Assembly (NCBI GenBank): GCA_002708845.1
Contig: PAPI01000027.1
Location: 1 to 64,000 of the forward strand
Source: Leeuwenhoekiella sp.
GTDB taxonomy: Bacteria; Bacteroidota; Bacteroidia; Flavobacteriales; Flavobacteriaceae
Length of the DNA: 64,000 nt
Reading direction: 5' to 3'
Shown piece by piece: positions 25,287 to 34,895 of this stretch. The translations under genes and the position numbers were made by a program. The notes beneath the pieces were generated by a model. It was not told the origin of the DNA, ran no database searches, and worked only from the letters and a program-made list of their open reading frames with translations. Within the stretch, counting starts at the first letter, position 1. Every line of letters begins with the position of its first letter.

Positions 25287-26426
25287 TTAAAATGAATATA
25301 CGGCCGCAAGTAGGAATGATCCCAGACTTCCTGAGTATGATGGTGTCCCATCAAAATCATCCAGGAATACATCCTCGCTAGCAGAATCTAATCTAAATTC
25401 GGGAATAAATGTTAAAGGACCAACTTTTGCGTTACCAGAAAGAGTTACAGCAAATACGTTAGCATCTCCTTCTGCATCATATCCACCTATCGCACCAGCG
25501 CCTCCTGCAAATTCGCTAAAATATTCAGGACGTAATCCTATAGAGAACGAATCACTAAGTGCAGCCTGTGCATATAAAGCAACGCCGTAAAAACCGAAAC
25601 TGTCACCGCCAAGATCACCGGCATCAGTAGTATTGTATGTTGCGTTAAGACCTAAATAGAATGCGTCAGAAAGATCGTAACCGGTAGTAAGATCAACCTG
25701 AAAAGTAGCTCCTGCTCCTTCGCCCATACCTTCATCGGTGTAGTTACCATCCTGATCTCCATAAAGTACATTTAAATACGTACTACCTGAATCACCTGAA
25801 TAACCTAACTGACCACCAAAGGTGTAGCTGCCAAATGGGTTAAAGTCCGTGAAGTCTGTAGAGTTCATAATTGCAAGCATAGCACTCCAGCTTTCATCTA
25901 TAGCAAAGTCTGCTTTAAGACCACTATGAGAGAACGGACCGTAAGAGAACATATAAGAAGTAGAGTAGTTAAAGTTTGCAGCAGGTGAAATAACCTCGTA
26001 ACCTAAGAACGTATTCCAGTTACCAAAAGTGAAAGTTACGCTCTCACTGGCATTCCAGTATACGTACAATTGGTTTACAATACTTGAGCTTGCAGTTGTA
26101 GAGTTAAAAACGGCATCTGTACCGCGTGGACCGTAAACAAGATCAGCTACAGCACCTACGCTTCCTTTTTCGTAAGAAAGAACCAGGTTAGCCATCCCCA
26201 GGGCAAAACCGGGTTGGTTTGCAAAAGATGAACCTGGAGCGGGATAGGTGTCTAGAATATCATCTCCATCAGTATCGATAAATTTATTAGGAGAAGTGAT
26301 GTTTTGTCTAAAATAGGCATCAACAGATCCTGATAGGGTAAAACCATCGGTCCATGAAGTTTCTTCTTCTTGCGCAAAAGCGGTTAAGCTTAAACATAGC
26401 ATAAAGGGTACTAGTAATTTTCTCAT
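25287..26426 (-). CDS. outer membrane beta-barrel porin (bbp2 / OmpL-like)
   Basis: 379 residues from the ATG at 26426 (MRKLLVPFMLCLSLTAFAQ), a clear signal peptide; the longer frame from 26465 hides it. The mature chain begins with GFTLSGSVDAYFRQN and is made of alternating strands ending in FLLAAVYSF, a barrel end with terminal Phe. It matches the putative beta-barrel porin-2 family. First gene of the porin, P-II and amt operon, so a nitrogen-compound channel is a fair inference; the acidic loops do not reveal the solute. Confidence 0.8.
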   Translation of the reverse strand: MRKLLVPFMLCLSLTAFAQEEETSWTDGFTLSGSVDAYFRQNITSPNKFIDTDGDDILDTYPAPGSSFANQPGFALGMANLVLSYEKGSVGAVADLVYGPRGTDAVFNSTTASSSIVNQLYVYWNASESVTFTFGNWNTFLGYEVISPAANFNYSTSYMFSYGPFSHSGLKADFAIDESWSAMLAIMNSTDFTDFNPFGSYTFGGQLGYSGDSGSTYLNVLYGDQDGNYTDEGMGEGAGATFQVDLTTGYDLSDAFYLGLNATYNTTDAGDLGGDSFGFYGVALYAQAALSDSFSIGLRPEYFSEFAGGAGAIGGYDAEGDANVFAVTLSGNAKVGPLTFIPEFRLDSASEDVFLDDFDGTPSYSGSLGSFLLAAVYSF

Positions 26427-26899
26427 TTTAAAATTGATTAATTGGTGAGTTGCTAAACTAGACATTATTTAAAGTTACCCCCAAATATTTTGGGGGGTAC
26501 CCTTTAATTTTTGCTATTTATGTAATTATACCCCTATTTTTTTTAGGGTATGTTATCCGAAAGCGATTGCGAAAACTTAAAATTGTCATTTTGGTTATGG
26601 ATTATGTGCCGTTTTTGATGTTTTTCGTTAAATTTTAGGATAAAAAAGCACCAAAAACGTCAAATCTTAACATTGACTTAAGAAAAAGGTAATTTTTCAA
26701 TATTGTCGAAATCGCCGTTTTTTGCCAAAAACACGTTTCATATTCAATAAAAAGCACGCGTTTATTTTGTGTTCTTTATAATATAAAGTCATTTTTTTGC
26801 TAAAAATGAAATAATAAAAATCTTATTCTTGAAAATTATCGGCATTTGAGTTTATTGAATAGCTTTATCATTCTGACGTTAAAAAAGAGCTTAAATTTT
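26427..26899. promoter_or_regulatory. divergent nitrogen-gene control region with two palindromes
   Basis: AT-rich region of 473 bp between the porin operon and gltB. Two similar inverted repeats stand near the porin start: TACCCCCAAATATTTTGGGG and on to GTA at 26476-26499, and ATACCCCTA with TAGGGTAT at 26528-26551. Both have TACCCC/GGGGTA-type arms and are 52 bp apart. They are plausible sites for a shared nitrogen regulator. The rest shows runs of A and T and no gene. Confidence 0.5.
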
Positions 26900-29800
26900 A
26901 TGGAAAAACAAGGTTTATATTCACCAGAATGGGAGCACGAAAATTGCGGTGCCGGGTTCATTTGTAGTCTTGAAGGAAAGCAGTCTAATGATATCATTCA
27001 TAAGGCTCTTGAAATTCTTGAAAAACTGGAACACCGGGGCGCGGTAAGTAGTGATGGAAAAACAGGAGATGGTGCAGGTATACTTATAGACATACCCTAT
27101 GACTTCTTTAAGGAAAAATGTGACTTTGAGTTGCCAGAGGCCCGTGAGTATGCAGTAGGTAATGTTTTCCTGCCAAAGAAGGAAAATCAAAGAGCCTATT
27201 GTAAAAATGTATTTGAAGAGCAATTAAAAGCTAAGGGACTTGTTTTATTAGGATGGAGAAAAGTTCCGGTTGATGCTGGTTATTTGGGAAGTATTGCTGC
27301 TAGTGTAGAACCTCATATCGAGCAAATCTTTATAGGTAAGCCAGATGCATCGATGGAAGAGCAGGAGTTTATGATTAAACTGTATACTGCCCGTAAAATT
27401 ACCGAACATACTATATTAAAGAGTAAACTTTCGGAGCGTTCTTACTTTTACCTGCCTAGTTTATCTAATAAGACGTTAATATTTAAAGGGCTTCTTATGC
27501 CTGAAGATATTAAGTATTACTATACCGATCTTTTAGATCCTAAACTCACTACTCGTCTGGCACTGGTTCATCAGCGTTTCTCGACCAATACATTTCCAAC
27601 CTGGGATTTGGCTCAGCCGTTTCGATATATGTGCCATAACGGAGAGATCAATACCTTGCGTGGTAACGTTTCGCGTATGCGCAGTCGTGAGGAATTATTA
27701 CAATCTAAATGGTTTGGCGAAGAGATAAAAGAATTGTTCCCTATAATTCTTCCGGGTAAATCAGATTCTGCTTCTATGGATATGGTGGTGGAGCTGTTGC
27801 TTATGTCCGGGCGTTCACTACCTGAGATTATGATGATGCTGGTTCCAGAAGCCTGGGAAAAGCATAAAGAGATGAGCGAAGCTAAAAAGGCTTTCTACGA
27901 ATTTAACAGCTGTATTATGGAACCCTGGGATGGCCCGGCGTCGATTCCATTTACAGATGGGGATTACATCGGTGCGGTTTTAGACCGAAATGGATTACGT
28001 CCTTCGCGTTATACCGTGACCAAAACCGGTTACGTGATTATGTCCTCAGAAACAGGAGTTTTAGAAATAGAGCCCGAAAATGTAGAGTTTCACGGAAGAC
28101 TGGAGCCCGGTAAGATGTTTTTAGTAGACATGAAAGCCGGACGTATTGTAAATGATGAAGAAATCAAGGAGCGTATCGTTACTCAAAATACTTATGGTAA
28201 ATGGCTTGATGAAAATAGAGTACACCTAAGAGATATTCCATACCGTGATGTGGAGATTGAAAAGGAAGATACCGTATTTGATTTGCGTAAAAATGCTTTT
28301 GGTTATACTCAGGAGGATATACGTACCATTATTCTACCTATGGCCAATAAAGGTAAAGAGCCTATTGGTTCAATGGGGGCAGACACTCCTTTGGCAGTTC
28401 TATCAGATCGCCCACAATTATTATACAACTATTTTAAACAGTTATTTGCTCAGGTAACAAACCCACCTCTTGATGGTATTCGTGAGGAATTGATTACTGA
28501 CTTGAGCCTCACGCTTGGTCCGGATACAAACCTTATGGAAATTGTACCTGAATACTGTAAGAAGATTCGCATTCAGAATCCGGTGATATCTAAAGAAGAT
28601 TTAGATAAGATCAAAAATTTTGATCATCCTCATTTTAAAGTGCGTACTATACCAATGCTTTACGAAGCAAATCGCGGTTTAAATGGACTTGAAGATGCCT
28701 TAAATGATATGGTGGCACAAGCCTCTCAGGCTATTGATGAAGGACATACCATTTTGATTCTTTCAGACCGTGGGGTTGATGAAAAGATGGCACCTATCCC
28801 TGCGTTGCTGGGAACTTCATATATGAACAGTGGGCTTTTCCGCAGTGGGCAGCGTTCTAAGATGAGTATTATCGTTGAATCTGCAGAACCGCGTGAAGTA
28901 CACCATTTTGCCTTGCTGTTTGGTTATGGAGCCAGTGCGATCAACCCGTATATGGTAAATGAAATCATACGAGAAGAAATTGCAGACGGGAATCTTGAAA
29001 ATATTGAATTCCAGCAGGCAGTTGAAAACTATAACAAAGCCGTTGGTAAAGGGGTAATCAAGGTGATGAATAAGATTGGTATTTCTACCTTGAATTCATA
29101 CCGAGGATCACGTCTGTTTGAAGCCCTTGGTTTAAATTCCTCTTTAATCAGCAAATATTTCCCCAATACACCGAGTCGTATTGAAGGTATAGGACTTTAT
29201 GAAGTAGAGCAGGAGATTGCTAAGCGTCACAACCGTACCTTTAAGAGACAGGATATTTCAGGAAATCTTGAAATGGAAATAGGAGGGGACTACCGCTGGC
29301 GTCGTAACGGTGAGAAACATATGTTTAATCCGCTATCTATTGCAAAACTACAGGAAGCTGTACGTCAAAATAATCCGAAAACCTATAAAGAGTATTCAAA
29401 ACTGGTAAACGAGCAGTCTAAGCAATTGATGACCATTCGTGGTCTTTTTGAATTCTCGAATTACGATCCTATTCCTATTGAAGAGGTAGAACCCTGGACT
29501 GAAATCGTAAAGCGTTTTAAAACCGGTGCGATGTCTTATGGTTCTATCAGTAAAGAAGCACACGAAAACCTGGCTGTTGCGATGAACCGTATAGGTGGTA
29601 AGAGTAACAGTGGAGAAGGAGGAGAAGATGCAGAACGCTTCTATAAGAGTCCTAATGGAGACTGGAAAAACTCGGCGATCAAGCAGGTGGCTTCAGGTCG
29701 ATTTGGGGTTACCAGTAATTATTTGACCAGTGCTGCAGAGATTCAGATTAAAATGGCTCAGGGTGCAAAACCCGGCGAAGGTGGTCAATTACCTGGTGAG

Positions 29801-31408
29801 AAAGTAAATAAATTTATTGCTAAAACCCGTAAGAGTACACCTTACGTAGGTTTAATTTCGCCACCACCACACCACGATATTTATTCTATTGAAGATTTAG
29901 CGCAGCTCATCTACGACCTGAAATCGGCAAACCGGGAAGCACGTATTAACGTAAAACTTGTTTCAGAAGTGGGAGTAGGTACGGTAGCTGCAGGTGTTGC
30001 CAAAGCAATGGCCGATGTTATTCTAATCTCAGGATATGACGGTGGTACAGGAGCTTCACCGCTTACTTCATTACGTCACGCGGGTCTACCCTGGGAACTG
30101 GGTATTGCCGAAGCGCAACAAACCCTGGTATTAAATGATCTGCGTAGTCGTATTCGTCTGGAGTGTGACGGGCAACTTAAAACAGGTCGTGATGTTGCCG
30201 TAGCGTGTTTATTGGGAGCAGAAGAATTTGGCTTTGCAACCGCACCATTGGTAGCTTCAGGCTGTATTATGATGCGTGTGTGTCACTTGAATACCTGCCC
30301 AGTAGGTATTGCAACCCAAAACCCAGAATTACGTAAGAAATTTAAAGGCCAGCCGGAACACGTGGTGAACTTTATGTATTTCATAGCAGAAGAGTTACGG
30401 GAGATAATGGCTCAGCTTGGTTTCCGTACTGTTGATGAAATGGTAGGACAAGCTCACAAATTAGATCGAAATAAAGCGATTGAGCACTTTAAGGCTGCAG
30501 GTATTGATTTATCTCCGATACTACACAACATTCAGGTGCCTCAGGGTGTTAAAATTTACAATACCGAAACTCAAAATCATCATCTGGAGAAATCTATTGA
30601 TTTTGAAATTATTGAATTGGCGCATACCGCTTTATTCCGTAAGGAAAAAACCACGTTAGATCTGGATATTACCAACCTGGATCGGGCTGTAGGTGCTATT
30701 TTGAGTAACGAAATCTCAAAAATTTATGGCGAACAGGGCTTACCTGACAATACGCTTAAAGTGAACTTTAGAGGTTCTGCAGGTCAAAGTTTTGGAGCTT
30801 TTGCCACCCGCGGTTTAACGCTAAAAGTAGATGGTAATGCCAACGATTATGTGGGTAAAGGTCTTTCTGGCGCCCGCCTGATTGTCAAGGTTCCTGAAGA
30901 AGCAACTTTTGTTGCAAATGAGAACATTATCATTGGTAACGTGGCACTTTACGGTGCAACCAGCGGTGAAGCCTATTTTAATGGGGTAGCCGGTGAGCGT
31001 TTTTGTGTACGTAACAGTGGTGCAGTTGCAGTCGTAGAAGGTATAGGTGATCACGGTTGTGAGTATATGACCGGTGGTGTTGCAGTAGTTCTAGGTAAAA
31101 CAGGCCGTAATTTTGGCGCCGGTATGAGTGGCGGTATTGGTTATGTTTTGGATATGGACGGAACCTTTAAATCGAAGTGTAATGCAGAAGATTTGAATCT
31201 CGATCCAATAACTGAAGAAGACGATATCAATCAGCTTCGCGAACTCATCACAAACCATTACAACTATACACAAAGTTCGCTGGCACAGCGTATTCTTGAA
31301 GATTGGAATACCTACCTGCCTAAGTTTGTTAAAGTACTGCCGGAAGAATACCGCAGAGCTTTAATAAGACTGGAAGAAGAAGAAAAATTAACAGATTTAA
31401 CGGAATAA
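26900..31408 (+). CDS. gltB: glutamate synthase large subunit
   Basis: 1502 residues from the ATG at 26900 (MEKQGLYSPEWE); an upstream frame from 26846 adds 18 hydrophobic residues with no family support. It makes two glutamates from glutamine and 2-oxoglutarate. After a 15-residue propeptide the N-terminal nucleophile is Cys16 (ENCGAGF). The central and FMN domains follow (GEGGEDAERF; DGGTGASPLTS), then the 3Fe-4S cysteines (CIMMRVCHLNTCPVG) and the GXGXG-rich beta-helix at the C-terminus. Operon with gltD, 7 bp apart. Confidence 0.95.
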   Translation: MEKQGLYSPEWEHENCGAGFICSLEGKQSNDIIHKALEILEKLEHRGAVSSDGKTGDGAGILIDIPYDFFKEKCDFELPEAREYAVGNVFLPKKENQRAYCKNVFEEQLKAKGLVLLGWRKVPVDAGYLGSIAASVEPHIEQIFIGKPDASMEEQEFMIKLYTARKITEHTILKSKLSERSYFYLPSLSNKTLIFKGLLMPEDIKYYYTDLLDPKLTTRLALVHQRFSTNTFPTWDLAQPFRYMCHNGEINTLRGNVSRMRSREELLQSKWFGEEIKELFPIILPGKSDSASMDMVVELLLMSGRSLPEIMMMLVPEAWEKHKEMSEAKKAFYEFNSCIMEPWDGPASIPFTDGDYIGAVLDRNGLRPSRYTVTKTGYVIMSSETGVLEIEPENVEFHGRLEPGKMFLVDMKAGRIVNDEEIKERIVTQNTYGKWLDENRVHLRDIPYRDVEIEKEDTVFDLRKNAFGYTQEDIRTIILPMANKGKEPIGSMGADTPLAVLSDRPQLLYNYFKQLFAQVTNPPLDGIREELITDLSLTLGPDTNLMEIVPEYCKKIRIQNPVISKEDLDKIKNFDHPHFKVRTIPMLYEANRGLNGLEDALNDMVAQASQAIDEGHTILILSDRGVDEKMAPIPALLGTSYMNSGLFRSGQRSKMSIIVESAEPREVHHFALLFGYGASAINPYMVNEIIREEIADGNLENIEFQQAVENYNKAVGKGVIKVMNKIGISTLNSYRGSRLFEALGLNSSLISKYFPNTPSRIEGIGLYEVEQEIAKRHNRTFKRQDISGNLEMEIGGDYRWRRNGEKHMFNPLSIAKLQEAVRQNNPKTYKEYSKLVNEQSKQLMTIRGLFEFSNYDPIPIEEVEPWTEIVKRFKTGAMSYGSISKEAHENLAVAMNRIGGKSNSGEGGEDAERFYKSPNGDWKNSAIKQVASGRFGVTSNYLTSAAEIQIKMAQGAKPGEGGQLPGEKVNKFIAKTRKSTPYVGLISPPPHHDIYSIEDLAQLIYDLKSANREARINVKLVSEVGVGTVAAGVAKAMADVILISGYDGGTGASPLTSLRHAGLPWELGIAEAQQTLVLNDLRSRIRLECDGQLKTGRDVAVACLLGAEEFGFATAPLVASGCIMMRVCHLNTCPVGIATQNPELRKKFKGQPEHVVNFMYFIAEELREIMAQLGFRTVDEMVGQAHKLDRNKAIEHFKAAGIDLSPILHNIQVPQGVKIYNTETQNHHLEKSIDFEIIELAHTALFRKEKTTLDLDITNLDRAVGAILSNEISKIYGEQGLPDNTLKVNFRGSAGQSFGAFATRGLTLKVDGNANDYVGKGLSGARLIVKVPEEATFVANENIIIGNVALYGATSGEAYFNGVAGERFCVRNSGAVAVVEGIGDHGCEYMTGGVAVVLGKTGRNFGAGMSGGIGYVLDMDGTFKSKCNAEDLNLDPITEEDDINQLRELITNHYNYTQSSLAQRILEDWNTYLPKFVKVLPEEYRRALIRLEEEEKLTDLTE

Positions 31409-31415
31409 TAGAATC

Positions 31416-32882
31416 ATGGGAAAGACAACCGGATTTTTAGAATACGAAAGAAAGAATGAACCGTACAAACCTGTTGAGGAACGGATTCAGAAATATGAAG
31501 AATTTACAATCCCGCTAGATAAACAGGAATTAAAAAAGCAAGGAGCCCGCTGTATGGACTGTGGTATTCCTTTTTGTCACAGTGGCTGCCCGCTGGGCAA
31601 CCTGATTCCTGATTTTAACGACGCCGTTTACCGCGAGCGTTGGGAAGAGGCTTCACAAATTTTACACGGTACAAATAATTTTCCGGAGTTTACCGGGAGG
31701 TTATGTCCTGCCCCCTGTGAGGAGGCCTGTGTACTGGGTATTAATGAAGACCCGGTGAGTATTGAGAATATCGAAAAAAATATTGCCGAAGAAGCTTTTA
31801 AAAATGGCTGGGTTAAGGCAAACCCACCTGAAAAACGTACGGGTAAAAAAGTAGCTGTTATCGGTTCGGGACCTGCAGGTCTTGCCGCTGCTCAACAACT
31901 TAACCGTGCAGGCCATTTGGTAACAGTTTATGAGCGTGACGAGAAAGCAGGCGGACTTCTTCGCTACGGGATACCTGATTTTAAAATGGAAAAGCACGTG
32001 ATTGATCGTCGCCTCGCTATTCTTGAAGAAGAAGGAATCACGTTTAAATGTGGAGTACACGTAGGAGAAGATGTTTCAGCAGATGAATTGAAAGCAGACT
32101 ACGATGCTGTTGTTCTTTCAACAGGAGCAACCGTAAGACGTAATTTACCTATACCAGGTTCTGATTTAAAAGGAATTTATCAGGCTATGGATTTTCTACC
32201 TCAAAACAACCGTCGCGTTGATGGGTTACAATGGGAGGGAGAAGAAATCAAAGCTACTGGAAAGGACGTGATCGTTATAGGCGGTGGAGATACCGGAAGT
32301 GACTGTATAGGAACTTCTATCAGACACGGAGCGACTAGCGTTAAGAACTTCGAGATCATGAGTAAAGGAACGCCCGATCGACCAGAAAACCAGCCCTGGC
32401 CCTATTGGCCAATGCGTTTGCGTACCAGCTCATCACACAAGGAAGGAGCAGAGCGATTTTTCTCTATTTCTACGAAAAAATTTGTTGGAGATGAAAACGG
32501 TAACCTTACCGGCCTGGTCACTACTGAAGTGGAGTGGACACATAAACCGGGTGAGCGCCCTAATCTGTCTGAAGTTCCCGGAACCGAAAAAGAATGGAAA
32601 GCAGACATGGTTCTTTTAGCTCTTGGTTTTACTGGAAGTGAGCCTACTATCGCTGAACAATTGGGCATTAAGATGGATGCGCGCACAAACATTGAAGCTT
32701 CACCTGAAGATTATATGACTAATGTACCCGGCGTTTTCGCCGCAGGAGATACCCGTAGAGGACAATCATTAATTGTTTGGGCTATCTCAGAAGGTCGCCA
32801 GGCTGCTCATTATGTAGATAAATATTTAATGGGAAAATCAGATCTTCCGCTTAAGGGAGACGGCGATTTGCCTCGAGTATAG
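31416..32882 (+). CDS. gltD: glutamate synthase small subunit
   Basis: 488 residues. The N-terminal domain has the cysteine clusters [17 protein letters not shown] and CPAPCEEAC for the 4Fe-4S centres, followed by the FAD motif [15 protein letters not shown] and the NADPH motif [11 protein letters not shown]. It passes electrons from NADPH to the large subunit. Directly behind gltB and closed by a terminator. Confidence 0.95.
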   Translation: MGKTTGFLEYERKNEPYKPVEERIQKYEEFTIPLDKQELKKQGARCMDCGIPFCHSGCPLGNLIPDFNDAVYRERWEEASQILHGTNNFPEFTGRLCPAPCEEACVLGINEDPVSIENIEKNIAEEAFKNGWVKANPPEKRTGKKVAVIGSGPAGLAAAQQLNRAGHLVTVYERDEKAGGLLRYGIPDFKMEKHVIDRRLAILEEEGITFKCGVHVGEDVSADELKADYDAVVLSTGATVRRNLPIPGSDLKGIYQAMDFLPQNNRRVDGLQWEGEEIKATGKDVIVIGGGDTGSDCIGTSIRHGATSVKNFEIMSKGTPDRPENQPWPYWPMRLRTSSSHKEGAERFFSISTKKFVGDENGNLTGLVTTEVEWTHKPGERPNLSEVPGTEKEWKADMVLLALGFTGSEPTIAEQLGIKMDARTNIEASPEDYMTNVPGVFAAGDTRRGQSLIVWAISEGRQAAHYVDKYLMGKSDLPLKGDGDLPRV

Positions 32883-32904
32883 ACTCTTAAAGCTTATAAG
32901 ATTA

Positions 32905-32937
32905 AAAGGCCGAATATATTTCGGTCTTTTTTTTTTG
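32905..32937 (+). terminator. terminator of gltBD
   Basis: AAAGGCCGAA-TATA-TTTCGGTCTTT followed by nine T; one wobble pair in the stem. Confidence 0.85.
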
Positions 32938-32992
32938 CTTTTAACGCAACCTTTGCACAGTTATTGAATCTAGATAAAAAAGAATTGAATCT

Positions 32993-33430
32993 ATGAAAAA
33001 ATTAAGTCCCATTATCTTATTTGTATTCATTACTTTTTTCTCCTGTAGTAATGAAGAAGAAAAATCAACAGATTTACAAGTACAGTCAGATCCGGTAAAA
33101 CTTGAACTCGTCGCGATGAGTGGCCAGATGCGTGGTTCTGAAACCACCGGCGAAGCGATGGAATGGCAGGAATATTTTCTGTTGAAGAATGATATGAAAT
33201 TTGAAAAGATTCAAAAGCGCGACGGTAAAGAGTACCGTTCAAGTGGAACTTTTGAAATTGTTATGCTTAATGGAGACAAATATCTGCGATTCACTCACGA
33301 TACAAGGAACGAAGCTTACGGTAATTGTACCGGTGATACCATCGAGCTCCTGAGATATACCAGTTCTAATGAATTAACCGGCAGTTGGAGCGCCTGTGAC
33401 GGTCCCGGACTTGAGTACGCATTTAACTAA
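32993..33430 (+). CDS. small lipoprotein, unknown function
   Basis: 145 residues. Lipoprotein signal (FVFITFFSCSNEEE, Cys near residue 19). The mature part resembles a lipocalin-like small barrel (EYRSSGTFEIVMLNGDKYLRF; ELTGSWSACDGPG) with two more Cys residues. Family not firmly recognised. Own transcription unit between two terminators. Confidence 0.75.
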   Translation: MKKLSPIILFVFITFFSCSNEEEKSTDLQVQSDPVKLELVAMSGQMRGSETTGEAMEWQEYFLLKNDMKFEKIQKRDGKEYRSSGTFEIVMLNGDKYLRFTHDTRNEAYGNCTGDTIELLRYTSSNELTGSWSACDGPGLEYAFN

Positions 33431-33450
33431 AATCAAAAATCGAAACAGTA

Positions 33451-33487
33451 AAAAGAGGATTTCACCACGGTGAAATCCTCTTTTTTT
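33451..33487 (+). terminator. strong terminator
   Basis: AAAAGAGGATTTCACC / GGTGAAATCCTCTTTT, a perfect 16-bp arm pair followed by T, between the lipoprotein gene and dnaN; the long stem would act from both sides. Confidence 0.85.
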
Positions 33488-33564
33488 ACAAATAAAAACG
33501 CCTTTCTGAAGTTTCAAAAAGACGTTTTCGGAAAATAATAAAAGGTACTTACTTACTCTAATTT

Positions 33565-34683
33565 TTAATTATTAAGCATTACCGGCATTACCAGCATAGT
33601 TACCGCCTCGCCTTCATCAAGACCATCAACCGGAGTCAGAATTCCGGCGCGGTTAGGAAGTGACATTTCGAGAGAAACGTCATTGGCGTTTAAGTTATTC
33701 AGCATCTCTACCAGGAAGCGGCTATTGAAGCCTATCTGCATATCGTCTCCCTGATAATCACAGGTCAGGCGCTCTTCGGCCTTATTGCTGTAGTCTATAT
33801 CTTCGGCTGAAATATTAAGCTCAGCACCTGCAATTTTCAGGCGAATCTGATGTGTTGTTTTGTTTGAGAAAATAGAAACCCTACGCACCGAATTTAAAAA
33901 CTGGTTTCGGTCTATGGTTAATTTATTCGGATTCTCCTTAGGAATCACGGCTTCATAATTAGGGTATTTTCCGTCAATAAGGCGACAAAGCAATTCTACG
34001 TTGTCAAAGCTGAATTTTGCGTTAGAATCGTTGTATTCAACCGTAATATCATCGTCGCTGGCAGCCAAAATTCCTTTTAATAAATTAAGAGGTTTTTTAG
34101 GCATAATAAACTCTGCAGTTTGTGATGCCTGTACATCAGTTCGCTGGTATTTTACCAGTTTGTGTGCATCTGTGGCCACAAAGGTCAACCCTTCGGTACT
34201 AAACTGAAAGAAAACGCCACTCATTACCGGTCTTAAATCGTCGTTACCGGTTGCAAATATGGTGTTGCTCACAGCGGTTGCTAAAACCGCGGCAGGAATG
34301 GTCACTTTACTAGGATCGTCCAGTTCAACCGCATTAGGGAATTCTTCACCGCTGGCATAGGCTAAAGCATATTTACCGTGGTTTGAACTGATCTCAACCG
34401 TATTGGTATCTCCCGCAACAAAAGTAAGTGGCTGCTCTGGAAATGTTTTTAAGGTGTCAAGAAGCAGACGGGCAGGTACAGCGATACTACCGTTATCTTC
34501 AGACTCTACTTCAAGAGTTGCAATCATTGTGGTCTCCAAATCTGAGGCAGATACTTTGAGAACGTTTGCGTCGAGCTCAAATAAAAAATTATCGAGAATA
34601 GGAAGGGTATTGCTGTTGTTGATAACCCCGCCTAAAACCTGTAGTTGTTTTAGAAGGTAAGAACTTGATACAATAAATTTCAT
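33565..34683 (-). CDS. dnaN: DNA polymerase III subunit beta (sliding clamp)
   Basis: 372 residues, the usual length, three clamp domains. Start MKFIVSSSYLLKQLQVLGGV and LSMTPT-like end MLVMPVMLNN match bacterial DnaN (the terminal VMPV(R/M) block). It encircles DNA and holds the replicative polymerase. It is not next to dnaA or recF here, as is usual in Flavobacteriaceae. Confidence 0.95.
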   Translation of the reverse strand: MKFIVSSSYLLKQLQVLGGVINNSNTLPILDNFLFELDANVLKVSASDLETTMIATLEVESEDNGSIAVPARLLLDTLKTFPEQPLTFVAGDTNTVEISSNHGKYALAYASGEEFPNAVELDDPSKVTIPAAVLATAVSNTIFATGNDDLRPVMSGVFFQFSTEGLTFVATDAHKLVKYQRTDVQASQTAEFIMPKKPLNLLKGILAASDDDITVEYNDSNAKFSFDNVELLCRLIDGKYPNYEAVIPKENPNKLTIDRNQFLNSVRRVSIFSNKTTHQIRLKIAGAELNISAEDIDYSNKAEERLTCDYQGDDMQIGFNSRFLVEMLNNLNANDVSLEMSLPNRAGILTPVDGLDEGEAVTMLVMPVMLNN

Positions 34684-34895
34684 TTATTCAAAATTTAACC
34701 AACAAGAGATTGTCTGAATATTTAGACGGTTGGTATAGGTTATTATCTGTTAATTGATCAGTTTAGGCTTTTTCAAGTATGATTAAAATAGGCTGGTGTA
34801 TACTTTTACGAGCTTTAAAACTCGATGTACGGCCCTTTTTAAGCTAAACAAAGATATCCCAATCGTATTTTTTGCCGAAACAAACTTATCAACAT

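Noticed and set aside
34684-34895. Replication origin beside dnaN
   Set aside because: Only one weak DnaA-box-like TTATCAACA is seen and there is no dnaA; the neighbours are gliding genes.
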